A stretch of DNA of 64,000 nucleotides from contig OX465282.1 of NCBI GenBank assembly GCA_949987705.1, forward strand, positions 81,642,070 to 81,706,069, in the 5' to 3' direction. Source of the DNA: Thereva unica (Eukaryota; Arthropoda; Insecta; Diptera; Therevidae). Numbering within the stretch: position 1 is the first letter of the stretch; every line of letters starts with the position of its first letter. Positions 36,866 to 47,686 of this stretch are shown piece after piece. The notes below the pieces were generated by a model. It did no database searches. It was not told the origin of the DNA and saw only the letters and a program-made list of their open reading frames with translations. Position numbers and translations under genes: made by a program.

Positions 36866-38380
36866 ATGGCGGAAGCAGCTCCAGATTACGAAAATTGGAC
36901 CACGAAGGCGTTACGGAAGGAGCTAAAGAACCAGAATTTGAGTGTCGAAGGAAAAAAATGTGAGTTGGCCAGGCGATTAAGAGAAGCGCGAGAACGAGCT
37001 GAAGAGCGAGGTGTCACCCAAGAGACACACGATATAACCCAAGTTGGAGAAGAGGAACACCATGAAAGCGTTGGAGAGACAGTCCTTACGTCCAGACTTA
37101 GTGCATTGCAGCTAGCAAGGAAGGAAATAGACTTGCTAGAGAAAGAGAAGAAATTATTGGAAAAAGAGTTGGAATTGGAGAGGAGAAGAGAAGGAACTAG
37201 TAGCGCGATGAGTGACCACAAGTTGTCATTTATAAAGGGGTTGATTCCTCAATTCAGTGGGCGCACCACCGACTTTGAAAACTGGCGTTTACAACTGGAG
37301 ACGATTGCAGACACCTACACGGTTGGAGAAGACCTGATGAAAGTAATTCTTATCAGCAGCTTGAGGGATCGGGCTCTCACATGGTTTAGATCTAAACCCG
37401 AACACATGAGACTGTCTACACAGGATATACTGGAGAGTCTAAAGGAATTGTTTGGCAGCATTACCGATCGAATAACCCAAAGAAGAATGTTTGAATCAAG
37501 ACGCTGGAGGACCAACGAAGAATTTTTAGAATATTTTTACGACAAGTTGGAGCTGGCGAATAAGTTAGGGATACCAGAACGAGAGACGTTAGAATATATG
37601 GTGGATGGGATAAATGATCCTACCATAAGAAATCAAGCAAGAATGGAACAGTTCCAGACTATAAGAGAGTTTGTAAGGGTAATGAATTCTCTTACTATTC
37701 GACCACCAAATCGAGAATTTGAAAGAAGAAGGGAGCTACCACCAAGAAGAGAACTACAGCAAAGAAGGGAGCCATTGCAGCGAAGAGATCCACCGCGAAG
37801 AAGGGAAGACGTAACAGGAAGCTGTTTCAATTGTGGAAAACCCGGCCATTGGAGAACGGACTGCAAGGAGAAAAGCAGAGATTGGGGAAGTTGTTTCAAA
37901 TGTGGGAATAAAGGGCATCGAGCTGAAAACTGCCCTGAGAGAAAGCCGCCTATCACGCTTGTGGAACGAGACTTTAGAGTTTGGGTAAAATTCCCAACAA
38001 AACGTATCAGCATTTCAGCCATATTGGATTCGGGATCTCCATTGTCGTTAATGAAGAAGTCATCAGCAGGCGACTTTGCAATTACCCCTTTTAGGAAGTT
38101 GGCAGGATTAGTTGGACTTAATGGATCACCGGTAAAGATTATTGGCGCAGTAGAGAGAATCCTAATTATAGTTCGAGGACAGAAGATATACCAGGACTTT
38201 GTCGTCGTATCAGATGGTACGATGAGGGAGCCGATGTTGTTGGGACGAGACTTCATAAACAATCCAGGAATACAGGTTAGATTCCAGCAAGGACGAGTGT
38301 TAATAGGAAAACCAGGAGATGACATAGTGGATATGGTCTGCAACCGCAGCCCAAATAATTCAGATTTGGATGAAGAGTGA
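36866..38380 (+). CDS. gag: Gag-protease polyprotein with N-terminal SAP-like domain
   Basis: 504 residues, uninterrupted. Residues about 10-45 (WTTKALRKELKNQNLSVEG, then CELARRLREA) match the helix-turn-helix pattern of a SAP DNA/RNA-binding motif. Residues 82-108 look like a coiled coil. A capsid-like domain follows (FSGRTTDFENW near 130-140). An arginine-rich stretch lies at 285-313, then two CCHC zinc knuckles at 320-333 (CFNCGKPGHWRTDC) and 343-356 (CFKCGNKGHRAENC). A retropepsin domain has the Asp-Ser-Gly triad at 388-390 and LLGRDF further on. It packages the RNA and processes the polyprotein of the young gypsy. Pol begins 90 bp downstream with its own ATG. The SAP segment is an unusual addition to a gag. 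Confidence 0.9.
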   Translation: MAEAAPDYENWTTKALRKELKNQNLSVEGKKCELARRLREARERAEERGVTQETHDITQVGEEEHHESVGETVLTSRLSALQLARKEIDLLEKEKKLLEKELELERRREGTSSAMSDHKLSFIKGLIPQFSGRTTDFENWRLQLETIADTYTVGEDLMKVILISSLRDRALTWFRSKPEHMRLSTQDILESLKELFGSITDRITQRRMFESRRWRTNEEFLEYFYDKLELANKLGIPERETLEYMVDGINDPTIRNQARMEQFQTIREFVRVMNSLTIRPPNREFERRRELPPRRELQQRREPLQRRDPPRRREDVTGSCFNCGKPGHWRTDCKEKSRDWGSCFKCGNKGHRAENCPERKPPITLVERDFRVWVKFPTKRISISAILDSGSPLSLMKKSSAGDFAITPFRKLAGLVGLNGSPVKIIGAVERILIIVRGQKIYQDFVVVSDGTMREPMLLGRDFINNPGIQVRFQQGRVLIGKPGDDIVDMVCNRSPNNSDLDEE

Positions 38381-38470
38381 CATCAGGATAAGTTTGAAGC
38401 AAACGACTTCAACATAATAGAAGAACCGGACCAGGTAGATAGTTTAGATATAAGTGTAGAATTAGATAAC

Positions 38471-41119
38471 ATGAATTTTAATAAAATCAAAGCTTTGTTT
38501 GGAAATTATATGAATTCTTTGATTAGTAGTGATGTAGAATGCTCTTTAGATATTGAATTAAAAATAAATTTAAAGTCAGACGAGGTTTTCTCATACAAAC
38601 CCAGACGAGTCTCATATTATGAAAAGGAACAAATGCAGGAACTGGTAAATGATTTGTTGGAAAAGGGAGTCATTCGTACAAGCGATTCGCCTTATAGTAG
38701 TCCGGTTATATTGGTGAAAAAGAAAACCGGCGATATTAGAATGTGTATTGATTACCGGCGTCTGAATAAAATGACAGTCAAGGAACATTTCCCAATTCCG
38801 TTAATAGAAGACTATTTGCAGCTTCTACAAGGAAAAAATTATTTTAGTAGTTTAGATTTGAAAAGTGCTTTCTATAATGTGAAAGTTGCAGAAGATTCAA
38901 TAAAGTACACATCGTTTGTCACTACATTTGGGCAATATGAATTTTTGAGAATGCCTTTTGGATTGGTAAATGCACCCTCGGTGTTCCAAAGATATATCGC
39001 GAAGATATTCAGGAAACAGTTGGAGGAGGGCCGAGTACTTATATATTTTGATGATATATTTTTTGGAACTACAACGTTGGAAGAACATATAGAGTTGTTG
39101 GAAGAAGTCTTAGAGGTATTGGTTAGAAACAAATTGGAGCTTAGGTTGGACAAATGCCATGTAGCAAAAACAAAAATAGACTATTTGGGGTATGAGGTTG
39201 GGGCAGACGGTATAAGACCTAATAGAAATAATTTGAGGGCTATTTCGGAATTTCCTACGCCGAAAAATGTTAGAGAAGTACAAAGCTTCATTGGAATGTG
39301 TTCCTATTTCAGGAAATTTATAAAAGACTTTTCATTGTTGGCTAAACCCCTATACGACTTAACAAAGAAAGATGTAATCTTTTCATTTAATGGGGATTGT
39401 TTGGAAAGTTTCGAGACGTTAAAGGCAAAGTTATTAGAGCAACCATTGTTAGCAATATATTCGCCGAAAGATGAGACGGAGTTGCATTGCGATGCGAGCT
39501 CTTTAGGTTTTGGTGCTATACTTCTACAAAAGAAGTCAGATGGGAAAATGCATCCCATATTTTATTTTAGTAAAAGAACAAACCCGGCAGAGGCCAAGTA
39601 CCATAGTTTTGAATTAGAAACGTTAGCTATTATATATGCACTACAAAGGTTTAGAATTTATTTACATGGAATTCATTTTAAGATCATGACAGATTGTAAC
39701 TCGTTAACGTTGACTTTGAATAAAAAAGAGATCAACCCTAGGATTGCTAGATGGGCATTAGAATTGGAGAATTATGACTATGAAGTAGTGCATAGGGACT
39801 CTAAGCGAATGAAGCATGTTGATGCTCTTAGCAGGATCCCAAGTGTTTTAGTATTGGAAGAGAACACATTGGAACAGACATTGTCAGTTCACCAGCATCA
39901 GGACGAGACCATAGAAAAGATTAGGCAAACATTAGAAAAAGAAGAGAAAAAGAATTTTGAGTTAAGGAATGGTTTGGTTTATAGAAAAACACAAGGGGGA
40001 GAGTTATTATTTTATGTACCTAAGATTTTGTTAGATAATATAATTAGAACGTGTCATGACGAGATTGGTCATGTCGGAGTAGATAAGACTGTTGATGTGT
40101 TTCTCAAAAGTTATTGGTATCCAAATATTAGAGAAGAAATTAAAGGGTATATTAGAAAATGCTTGAAGTGCATTACGTTCCAAGCGGCCGAAGGAAAAAA
40201 AGAGGGAGAACTGCATTCGATCCCAAAAGGGGATTGTCCTTTTGACACGATCCACATCGATCATTTCGGACCCTTGAAAAGGTCACGCAAGAAAAATAGA
40301 TTTTTATTTTTAGTAGTTGATGCTTTTACAAGACATGTTAGATTATATCCTACGGTTAGCACTAATGCAAGGGAGTCGATAAAAAGTTTGTTAGATTATT
40401 TTAGGGCATATAGTAGACCAGTTAGGATTATTTCAGACAGGGGCAGCGCATTCACGTCTAAGGAATTTGGGGATTTTTGCAGAGAAAATAATCTGAAACA
40501 TATTTTGGTTGCAACGGCGTCACCACAGTCAAATGGTGCTGTAGAAAGAGTGAATCGAACAATCAGACCTGCGTTGGCGAAGTTAGTGGATAACAATAAG
40601 GGATTAGATTGGGATGACATAGTAGTTGAGGTAGAATTCGCCATAAATAATACAAAGAATCGTTCAATTGGGACTAGCCCTAGTAAACTTTTATTTGGAT
40701 TGGAACAGAAGGGAAAAAGGATAGATTACTTAGCAGAATACTTGTCAGAGGAGTTCGGGGAAGAACATGGAAAGGAATTTGAACCCAAGGATAGGCTAGA
40801 AGATTTAGATTTGGTAAGGAAGAAAGCGGCGCGGAAAACAGAGGAAACGCAGATATATAATGAGAAGAGATATAATTTAAGGCATAAGAACCCCTATAAA
40901 TATAAAGTTGGAGATTTGGTTATGATTATAAACGTAGATACGACAATAGGCGAGAATAAGAAGTTGATTCCAAAGTATCGGGGTCCTTATCAAGTAGTAA
41001 AGATATTAGGTAATGATCGGTATTTGATAGAAGATCCACAAGGATATCAAAATAGCAATAGACCTTTTACGGGTGTGTTTTCGTCGGTTAATATGAAACA
41101 ATATAGTATAGCGCACTAA
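38471..41119 (+). CDS. pol: Pol: reverse transcriptase, RNase H, integrase
   Basis: 882 residues, uninterrupted. RT: SLDLKSAF (Asp 129), FLRMPFGL and the active site YFDD at 192-195. RNase H: catalytic residues at Asp 341 (HCDASS), Glu 381/383, Asp 408 and Asp 451 (VDALSR). Integrase: zinc-binding His 529, His 534, Cys 564 and Cys 567, then the D,D-35-E core at Asp 597 (HIDHFG), Asp 656 (SDRGSAF) and Glu 692 (GAVERVNRT), followed by a C-terminal domain with KVGDLVMI and PKYRGPYQV. All key residues are present. It is in the same frame as gag (both starts share one codon phase) but is separated from it by 90 bp that include the gag stop, so it needs reinitiation or another start mechanism. No env follows. 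Confidence 0.95.
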   Translation: MNFNKIKALFGNYMNSLISSDVECSLDIELKINLKSDEVFSYKPRRVSYYEKEQMQELVNDLLEKGVIRTSDSPYSSPVILVKKKTGDIRMCIDYRRLNKMTVKEHFPIPLIEDYLQLLQGKNYFSSLDLKSAFYNVKVAEDSIKYTSFVTTFGQYEFLRMPFGLVNAPSVFQRYIAKIFRKQLEEGRVLIYFDDIFFGTTTLEEHIELLEEVLEVLVRNKLELRLDKCHVAKTKIDYLGYEVGADGIRPNRNNLRAISEFPTPKNVREVQSFIGMCSYFRKFIKDFSLLAKPLYDLTKKDVIFSFNGDCLESFETLKAKLLEQPLLAIYSPKDETELHCDASSLGFGAILLQKKSDGKMHPIFYFSKRTNPAEAKYHSFELETLAIIYALQRFRIYLHGIHFKIMTDCNSLTLTLNKKEINPRIARWALELENYDYEVVHRDSKRMKHVDALSRIPSVLVLEENTLEQTLSVHQHQDETIEKIRQTLEKEEKKNFELRNGLVYRKTQGGELLFYVPKILLDNIIRTCHDEIGHVGVDKTVDVFLKSYWYPNIREEIKGYIRKCLKCITFQAAEGKKEGELHSIPKGDCPFDTIHIDHFGPLKRSRKKNRFLFLVVDAFTRHVRLYPTVSTNARESIKSLLDYFRAYSRPVRIISDRGSAFTSKEFGDFCRENNLKHILVATASPQSNGAVERVNRTIRPALAKLVDNNKGLDWDDIVVEVEFAINNTKNRSIGTSPSKLLFGLEQKGKRIDYLAEYLSEEFGEEHGKEFEPKDRLEDLDLVRKKAARKTEETQIYNEKRYNLRHKNPYKYKVGDLVMIINVDTTIGENKKLIPKYRGPYQVVKILGNDRYLIEDPQGYQNSNRPFTGVFSSVNMKQYSIAH

Positions 41120-41259
41120 ATGAAATTTGGCGTCGTCTGATTTGTTGAGAGAATATGAAACCTAATTTTGAGACTTAAATAATAATTGGATAAAATAAAT
41201 AAAGAGCATTAGAATGTCAATTTAAAGTCGAGGACGACTTAAGGTCAGGATGGCCGAAT

Positions 41260-41890
41260 TGTAGTAGAAATTTTAGAATTTAAAATTTTAAAAACTAAAT
41301 CTCAAATATAAATAAACTGGCAACAGCCAAAATTATCAGAAAATAATAAAGTCACTAGGAGAATATTATATAATAAATTGGCAACAAGGTAGAGAATTGT
41401 AAAACCCAGAGTCGGCCTAAATTTACGCCTCAAATCCTTTGTATGTAGAACGGCTGACAAATTTATGTAAAAGGGTAATGTTGTGTTGTTGTTGGTTTTG
41501 GCCGGAAAAAGGCAATAAAATAGCTCAGAAGAAATGAGAAAAGAGGAATAAAAAAAACAACGCAACAATATTCTGAGAAATTATATTTGATTGTATTTTG
41601 AACTTATGTAAAAAGACGGTTGTTATGTAAAGAAATTCGGTTGGATTTGAAATAGTTTTTAGCGTCAGTCTGAGATTAGATTTGGAAGAGGACGGAAGTT
41701 TTGGATTAGTTTAGAGAAAACGGGAAATTGTTTGAAAGAATGTAATATTGCGTATCGGCGGAGTGGACGAACAAATAAATTTGATAGAAGAATAAAAACT
41801 GTTTAAATAATCAGTAGTTTTGGTGTATAATATTTTAGTGAATTTAGAAGATTGCCTTTCAGCCTCCAGCATCAGCAAGGATTTTCTACA
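41260..41890 (+). repeat. 3' LTR of young gypsy
   Basis: Identical by eye to the 5' LTR. The sequence in front contains GAGGACGAC and then AAGGTCAGGATGGCCGAAT, where a polypurine tract is expected; it is interrupted by several pyrimidines, so the plus-strand primer is not obvious. Confidence 0.93.
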
Positions 41891-42616
41891 AACTATATTT
41901 GGGGACTGTCCACCAGAGAATATTGGGACTAACTCCGAGGTTAGTCTAGCTACCCTGGTGAAATCCGCCATATTTAAAATTTTAGAGAATTTGGGGTCGT
42001 AATCGTCTATAATCAGCTCCTCCCCGGAGTCTGAGAGAGATACGTTCACCCAATTTAGCAATACCTCATCACCACTACTTTCTAGGACACTACCTGGTGA
42101 ATCTTCTTCTTTTGATATCTCTTTATTGTAATTGATATTCTTACTCTCTAATGGTTCAAGGCTTGGGAACCCCTTAAAATTCTTGATCTCTTGGGCAAAT
42201 CGTGTAGTTGCTTCTTGGAATTTGTTTATTTGGGCGAGTTTTTGCTCGCGATTTTTTCTTAATTCCCGGTCAAGCCCTTCGCATTGAAAGATCGAGAATT
42301 TCTGGTCTTCCCTTGCCTTACTATATAATTGTGTTAAATAGTTTTGCAAACTTACTTGGCTAATTTCAGGTAGGAGTCTTCCGCTACGAAGTCTTCTTGG
42401 AGACAAAGGGGTGTTGATTGAAGGCGGGAGGCGTATGGGGGTGTTGATTGATGTGGGGGTAACTTGCGCTACCCCTAGATGGTGTGATGCCGATGGTACT
42501 GCAAGTGGCGTTGAGGTGGCTGCAGATCCGTCTTGTCTAGCTGATGGTGATTCTGTATCGCTGGTTATTTCGTCCTGCTGTTGGTTTTGATTCTGTTGTG
42601 GATTAGTGGACATCAA
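41891..42616 (-). pseudogene. gag: Gypsy E1 gag, N-terminal part
   Basis: The minus-strand frame begins with MMSTNPQQNQNQQQ, about 230 bp from a primer-binding site, so the start is well supported. A polar, serine/proline-rich N-terminal region is followed by helical segments (NYLTQLYSKAREDQKFSIF) and an acidic region, and ends at the young gypsy insertion after LVPIFSGGQSPN. The rest is at 33444-32394. Confidence 0.8.
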
Positions 42617-42844
42617 TTATGGGCAGGGATGAAGCTCGCGAAATTCCCACGAAGATACTAATTGGGGGGTGTGTGCATGCTCACCTGGAACAGAAGCACT
42701 TTCGAAGTACACCCCCGAGCGATGATTCTTGTAGGAAATGAGTTGTTAGCGACAGTTAACTTGGCGCCAGGAGCCCGTCCCGGCCTTGGCTTTTAGGGTA
42801 TCGGAGTACCCAGCACTTGTTAACTTTTCTCTAAACTCACTCAG

Positions 42845-42862
42845 ATCCTACCGGCTGCGCCA
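42845..42862 (-). other. Primer-binding site of E1
   Basis: Minus-strand TGGCGCAGCCGGTAGGAT, one base different from the usual insect gypsy site. It abuts a (TA)n tract on its right where the 5' LTR should be. Confidence 0.75.
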
Positions 42863-42863
42863 G

Positions 42864-42946
<83 letters not shown>

Positions 42947-42956
42947 TTTTTTTTTT
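42863..42956. repeat. (TA)n and T-run next to E1 primer site
   Basis: AGTA, then about 80 bp of TA repeats and a T-run. AGT(T)A is the usual LTR edge of such elements, so the tract may be part of the E1 LTR or a recombination junction. Confidence 0.8.
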
Positions 42957-43383
42957 TGTGTTACTGATATATATATGTATGATCGTGTATATGTGGGTGA
43001 TATACGTATATTAGTATCCCTTGCCTTGGGGGGTTTATGGCGTATTATTTTTATTTTATGCTCTTCTTTTCACTTCGGTAGTAATTATCATTAAACTATT
43101 ACTTACATTATTTAATCCTTTAATTTTCAGCTACGTACTTAATAACCACACTTTCCTTTTAATTATCCTTTAATTATTCCTCTAATCTTATTTCTAGCCA
43201 CAATTTAACTTTATTATTTTATCTTTCGTTCTTTAACCACATTATTTTCTTTTTTTCATCCTTTACTTTATACTCTAATCATATTTCTTAGCCACTATTC
43301 CTAACCACAATTTAACTTTATTCCTTTATCTTTCGTTCTTTAACCACATTATTTTCTTTATTCATCCTTTACTTTTTACTCTT
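42957..43383 (+). repeat. Second copy of TGTGTTACTGAT segment with minisatellite
   Basis: Nearly identical to 23038-23450, including two minisatellite units, and likewise preceded by a (TA)n tract. It ends abruptly at the 3' remnant of gypsy 2. Confidence 0.75.
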
Positions 43384-44046
43384 TTTATATGTGATTTATG
43401 GACTCGTCGTCCGCTGACTGTGGTTACAGTCACTTTATGGTCCTTGGCTACAGTTTCTTTTTGGTATAGTGGCTTATGTTTTCCTTTTATTTGTTTAATT
43501 GCTACGTAGATAGTTTCTCCCGGATTGTAAGATTTTGGCTTATTTCTCTTCGGATTTTCCCTGTTTAGTTTTGCCTGAAATTTTTTTATGATTTGTTCAG
43601 ATAATTGTTCCTTAATTTTTATCCTGAGGTCCAGTAAATTTTGGTAGTTTTTTCTTTGCGAGCGCCCAAAGAATATGTCACTAGGTTTCATGTTGGTTAC
43701 GGAATGCACACTATTGTTATATGTCAACAGCAATGTTCATGATTTCTTTTAGTTTTAAGTCGGGATATTCCCTTCGTAGACATCTCACGATTTCAATTAT
43801 GGTTGAATGAACTCTTTCGACGGTTCCATTCACTTCGCTTTTCTGGCATGGTGTTGTGTATAATTCAATGCCCAAGGTTCTAATATAGTGAGAAGTAATA
43901 GGACTAATGAAACTTTTTTCATTATCGATCACAAGTATCCTAGGTACGGTAAAAAAATGTAATACTTTTGTTACTTTATCTCGTAAGTGTAAAACTGATT
44001 TATCTTTAATTCTGAAGAATTTGGCAAATTTAAAAAATTTATCCAC
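43384..44046 (-). pseudogene. Gypsy 2 integrase core and C-terminus
   Basis: Two minus-strand frames overlap. 43717-44046 carries the second half of the catalytic core (VIDNEKSF with an Asp; VNGTVERVHSTI with the Glu). 43362-43733 carries MKPSDIFFG, a GETIYVAIKQ segment and SHIKRVKSK, the integrase C-terminus of 17.6/297-type gypsy elements. The frame shift lies near 43725. The 3' end is cut at the minisatellite, and no 3' LTR was found. Confidence 0.75.
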
Positions 44047-45345
44047 ACAAGAAATAAATTACTCCTCTTGGAATTCCATAATGCCTATATGCAATATATC
44101 AGTAGGATATGTCGGAATGGGCGTTTCTTGTAATTCTGGGTTTTTGGGATGGCGATCGTATTTATTGGTGTTACAGATTTCGCAAGTTTTAATATATGTT
44201 TTAATATTCGATGCCATATGGGGAAAATATAAATTTTCTAAGACTTGTTTTTTATTTTCCTCGTGATTTCTATGAGCCCTTTTATGTTCTGTTTCGATAA
44301 TAAAAAATTGATTTTCAGGGTTAGCTACATCTTCAATTAGTCGTTGTGTCAAGCGGATTTTGAACAGTTTAAAATGTTCTCTATAAGTTTCTTGAAGTAT
44401 TTGAATAAATTGTTCGGGTATTTTAAGACCATTTATTACATTTGGGTGCAATCTTTCCATTAGAGTTTTTATAAGAGCTTCCTTTGTTATCCTATCTAGA
44501 TTTATGTAATGCCGATGATATCCAGGATGTGGTTCTTCGTAAGAATATAAATTTTTTCCTTCTTTAATGATTAGATGATTTCGAAATACGTTAATTGGAG
44601 CCTCACAAAATGGAATAAGGTCTGTACTGTCTTCTTCTGCGCTGTGCATGGTTTGCGAAGAGGATGATGTAAGTATGTTGGTGTCTAATTTTAACCGTGA
44701 GAGGGCATCTGCAACATAATTTGTTTTTCCAGGGTTGTAAATCAGTTCATAATTGTATTCTTCAATCCTGGCTTTCCATCTTTTAAGTTTAGAATTTGTA
44801 TTTCTATTGCTGAGACTAAATGTAAGGGGTTGGTGGTCTATTACAATTTTGATCTTCTTTGCTCCGTACAGATAATTTCTCAGATTGTCTAGAGCCCAAA
44901 CTATCGCCAACATTTCTTTTTCGTTCGTAGCATAACCTTCTTCAGTTTTCGTTCGTAGCATAACCTTCTTCAGTGATCGAGATGTATAAGTGATAGGCTT
45001 ATCCTTTCCGATTTCACCTTGCGAGAGCACTGCCCCGATTTCTTGATCAGATGCGTCCGTTGTTAAGATGAACGGCTTCGAAAAGTCTGGGAAAATCAAT
45101 ATTTCGGGTGATGTAAGGAGTTCCTTTAAATCATTAAAAGCTTTTAACTCTTTTTCACCCATGTGAATTTTAATTTTTCTAGACTGAGTGGCTTTTATTT
45201 GCCCATTTGTTCCTCGCGTAAGACTAGTTAATGGTTTAGCGATCCTCGCAAAGTCCTTAATAAAGCGTCTGTAATAGGAAGCTAGCCCTATAAAACTGTC
45301 GAGGTCCTTTAAATTATCGGGTGGTTTTATTCTCTTGATTGCCAA
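44047..45345 (-). pseudogene. Gypsy 2 RT end, RNase H and integrase zinc domain
   Basis: The open minus-strand frame starts in the RT connection (FIGLASYYRRFIKDFARIAKPL), then RNase H (TTDASDQEIGAVLS, EKEMLAIVWAL, IDHQPLTF, VADALSRLK), then the integrase zinc-binding domain (histidines near HKRAHRNHEEN, cysteines in CEICNTNK) and the first core Asp region (DILHIGIM, where the usual Asp is Gly). A 28-bp tandem duplication near 44928-44985 alters the RNase H. A T-run at 45346 shifts the frame relative to the RT part. Confidence 0.75.
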
Positions 45346-45960
45346 TATTTTTTTTTTCGTCAGGTTTTATTCCCTTGTCTGTAATCACGAAACTTAAGAA
45401 TTCTGTCTCTTTTTTCAGGAATTCCGTTTTATCTAAATTGACACGCAAGTTAGCTTTTTCTAGCTTAGAAAATATTTTTTTCGATATTTTGAAAGTGTTC
45501 TTGTTCCGTTTTGCTAAATATTATAACGTCGTCCATGTAGACGTAGCATATTTTACCAATGTATTCCTTTAAAACGCCGTCTATCATCATAGCGGGAGCG
45601 TTTCTAAGACCGAATGGTAATATGGTGTATTCGTATTTTCCGTTCATTGTAGAAAAGGCCGTTTTTGGGATATCCTTTTCATTCATCTTAACCTGGTGGA
45701 ACCCTGAAGTTAAGTCGAGTGTGGTAAACATTTTTGAATTGAAAGGTAAAACAAAGAAATGTGTTTCAGTATTATTGCGAATTCCTGAGAAGAATCTTCC
45801 TGAAACCTTTTCTGTAATAATTATATCGCCTCCTGCGGATTCGAGTATGTACGGTTTTTCGGTTAGTTTTTTTCCTTTAGCATGATCTGGTTTAATGAAA
45901 TTTTTATTTGAGCCTGTGTCGACTAAGAATTTTAGAATTTTTCCGTCTCTAGTTCTATAT
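45346..45960 (-). pseudogene. Gypsy 2 protease fused to RT by deletion
   Basis: From about 45955 the minus strand reads ILKFLVDTGSNKNFIKP, a retropepsin site, then about 50 further residues to FVLPFNSK, and goes straight to MFTTLDLTSGFHQVKM, the first catalytic motif of RT. The N-terminal fingers of RT are missing. The remaining RT has PFGLRNAP and the active site YMDD. A frameshift near 45465 follows. Confidence 0.7.
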
Positions 45961-47154
45961 TCTAGGTATGGAATGCTAGAGAGGCGTCCTTCATAAAATT
46001 TAACACATCGTTTTCTTCGCCATTATTCTGCTCGGCATTAATTTCCACGTGATCATCGCTGGTCTGATCGTGATAAGCCTGCATATATTCTTCGTTCGAA
46101 GGTTCTGGATTAGGTTCAAGGACATTGATTTTTTGAGTCTTATAGGGATAGTTGTTAGAGCTATTCGATCTTTTAAACCCATAATTTTCGTTGGGATGAT
46201 TCATGTAATCAACTTGTCGGGTCTGAAGTGATCTATCTACTTCCATCGGAACTGGCGGTTTTTGTTGGCTTGGCCTTGGAGGCGGATATACACGTTGTTC
46301 ATGCTGAATATTGAATGCTTTGTTACTGTATTTAACAGGTAGTGTCATTGGAAGAGTACGCGGCGCTGGTTTGGGTGGTTGCCTTAGTGGTGTGAAAAAT
46401 TGATTTATAATAGAATTTGTTATGTTGGTTTTCCGAATAGAAACATTTGGAATTATAAGCATGAGGTGTAAGCTTCAGGGAGCGTTTGGGGCTTTTGTAT
46501 GATAAGCATCTTTGAAAGATCACCATTAACACCTCTTATAAAAACGTCGAGGGCTCTATTCCTATAGGTTTCAATTAAGGCACTTATTGTTTCTGTGGAA
46601 TAGTCCTCAGTTTTTAATTTATTGACTATAAGCGAGAACTGGTGATTTACATTGGCATAGAACTCATCCAGAGTCATATTGCCTTGTGTCAAAAGATTGA
46701 GTTGATGTTCAAGGGTACGAATGTCCCTTTTGTCAGCGTAGTGAAGAGATAAACATTTTTTCACTGAAAGCCAATCGTCTTCGAATATATTATATGAGAT
46801 CAGCGCGGAATCTGCAGGACCTCTTATCTTTTGCCTTATACTTTGCATTATTGCTCGGTAAATGGGTTTATTACGAACTATTTCATAGTCCTTTAAAATA
46901 TTTTCGACATTGTGGACCCATGAAATATAACTAGTTGGGTTTCCATCGAATATTTGGAGTTCCTTAACGCAATCTGGTAACTTAGAAATTTCTTTAAGTT
47001 CCTCCTCATTTCTGGGGTGCTGAGGTAATACACTACTTGATGCTGTATCACTAATATTTTTGGCTTCCAATTTTTGGAGCCTTCTATCAATATCTTTGGT
47101 CAACTCTATCTGGGCATTGATGGCGCCAGTTAGTTGTCTAATGGCTTCTTGCAC
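45961..47154 (-). pseudogene. gag: Gypsy 2 gag
   Basis: The sense frame runs from Met at 47154 to about 46453 with a helical N-terminus (LTKDIDRRLQKLEAK) and a gag capsid core (FDGNPTSYISWVHNVENIL, HYADKRDIRTLEHQL, LDEFYANVN). A frameshift near 46455-46462 leads into a second frame to 45962 with a proline-rich tail (PVPMEVDRSLQ) and no zinc knuckle, as usual for the 17.6/297 group. Confidence 0.75.
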
Positions 47155-47667
47155 TTCAATTTTTTTTTTGGATAAGAATATATTTTTCGCGATACGATAT
47201 TTATTTATATATTTAATTTTAAATATTCACTTTAGAATATAAGGAAATTGTTTGATTAGATTCCACTTTTCTCTTAATCTTCTCTTAATTACTTATTTTA
47301 TTTGTAATTAAATCAAGTTGAAACTTTGATTATTTAATTTTTTCTTCAAATCAAGTACTTAATAAAAGTATATAGAATTTGTACTTACATTAAGGAGAAT
47401 AACATTTTCGTACCAGACGTTATGTGGGAAGGGCCGTCCTGATTTTTATTGCTGCGATGGAGCTCAAACAGGATTCGTTCCTGTTGGTGCTTCTCTGGTT
47501 TTTTTCAATGCCAGAGGATTCACTGATATCCCTTTTAGCTTCCGCGTTGTGTTTGCTAGAAGCCTACTCGTGGCAGGAATTTCACTCACTGTTTTAACAC
47601 TTCCTAACCGTTAATCACTTACTAAACCGTCAACACTGCGTTTAACGTTATGTGCACGCAACCAACA

Positions 47668-47686
47668 GTCCCACGCTTGGGCGCCA
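47668..47686 (-). other. Primer-binding site of gypsy 2
   Basis: Minus-strand TGGCGCCCAAGCGTGGGAC, the lysine-tRNA-like form, different from the TGGCGCAG type elsewhere in the window. The leader from here to gag (47155-47667) is non-coding. Confidence 0.65.

Larger units (their letters stand above)
33445..41890 (+). mobile_element. Complete young Ty3/gypsy element with intact frames
   Basis: Two LTRs of exactly 631 bp (33445-34075 and 41260-41890) show no difference that I could see. AACT flanks both ends (33441-33444 and 41891-41894), a 4-bp target duplication typical of gypsy elements. The element has a long leader with 96-bp repeats, a gag-protease frame (36866-38380) and a pol frame (38471-41119), both uninterrupted. 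It sits in the gag gene of E1 in the opposite orientation. The only damage is a Mutator-like insertion in the non-coding leader. Identical LTRs mean very recent insertion. Confidence 0.93.
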
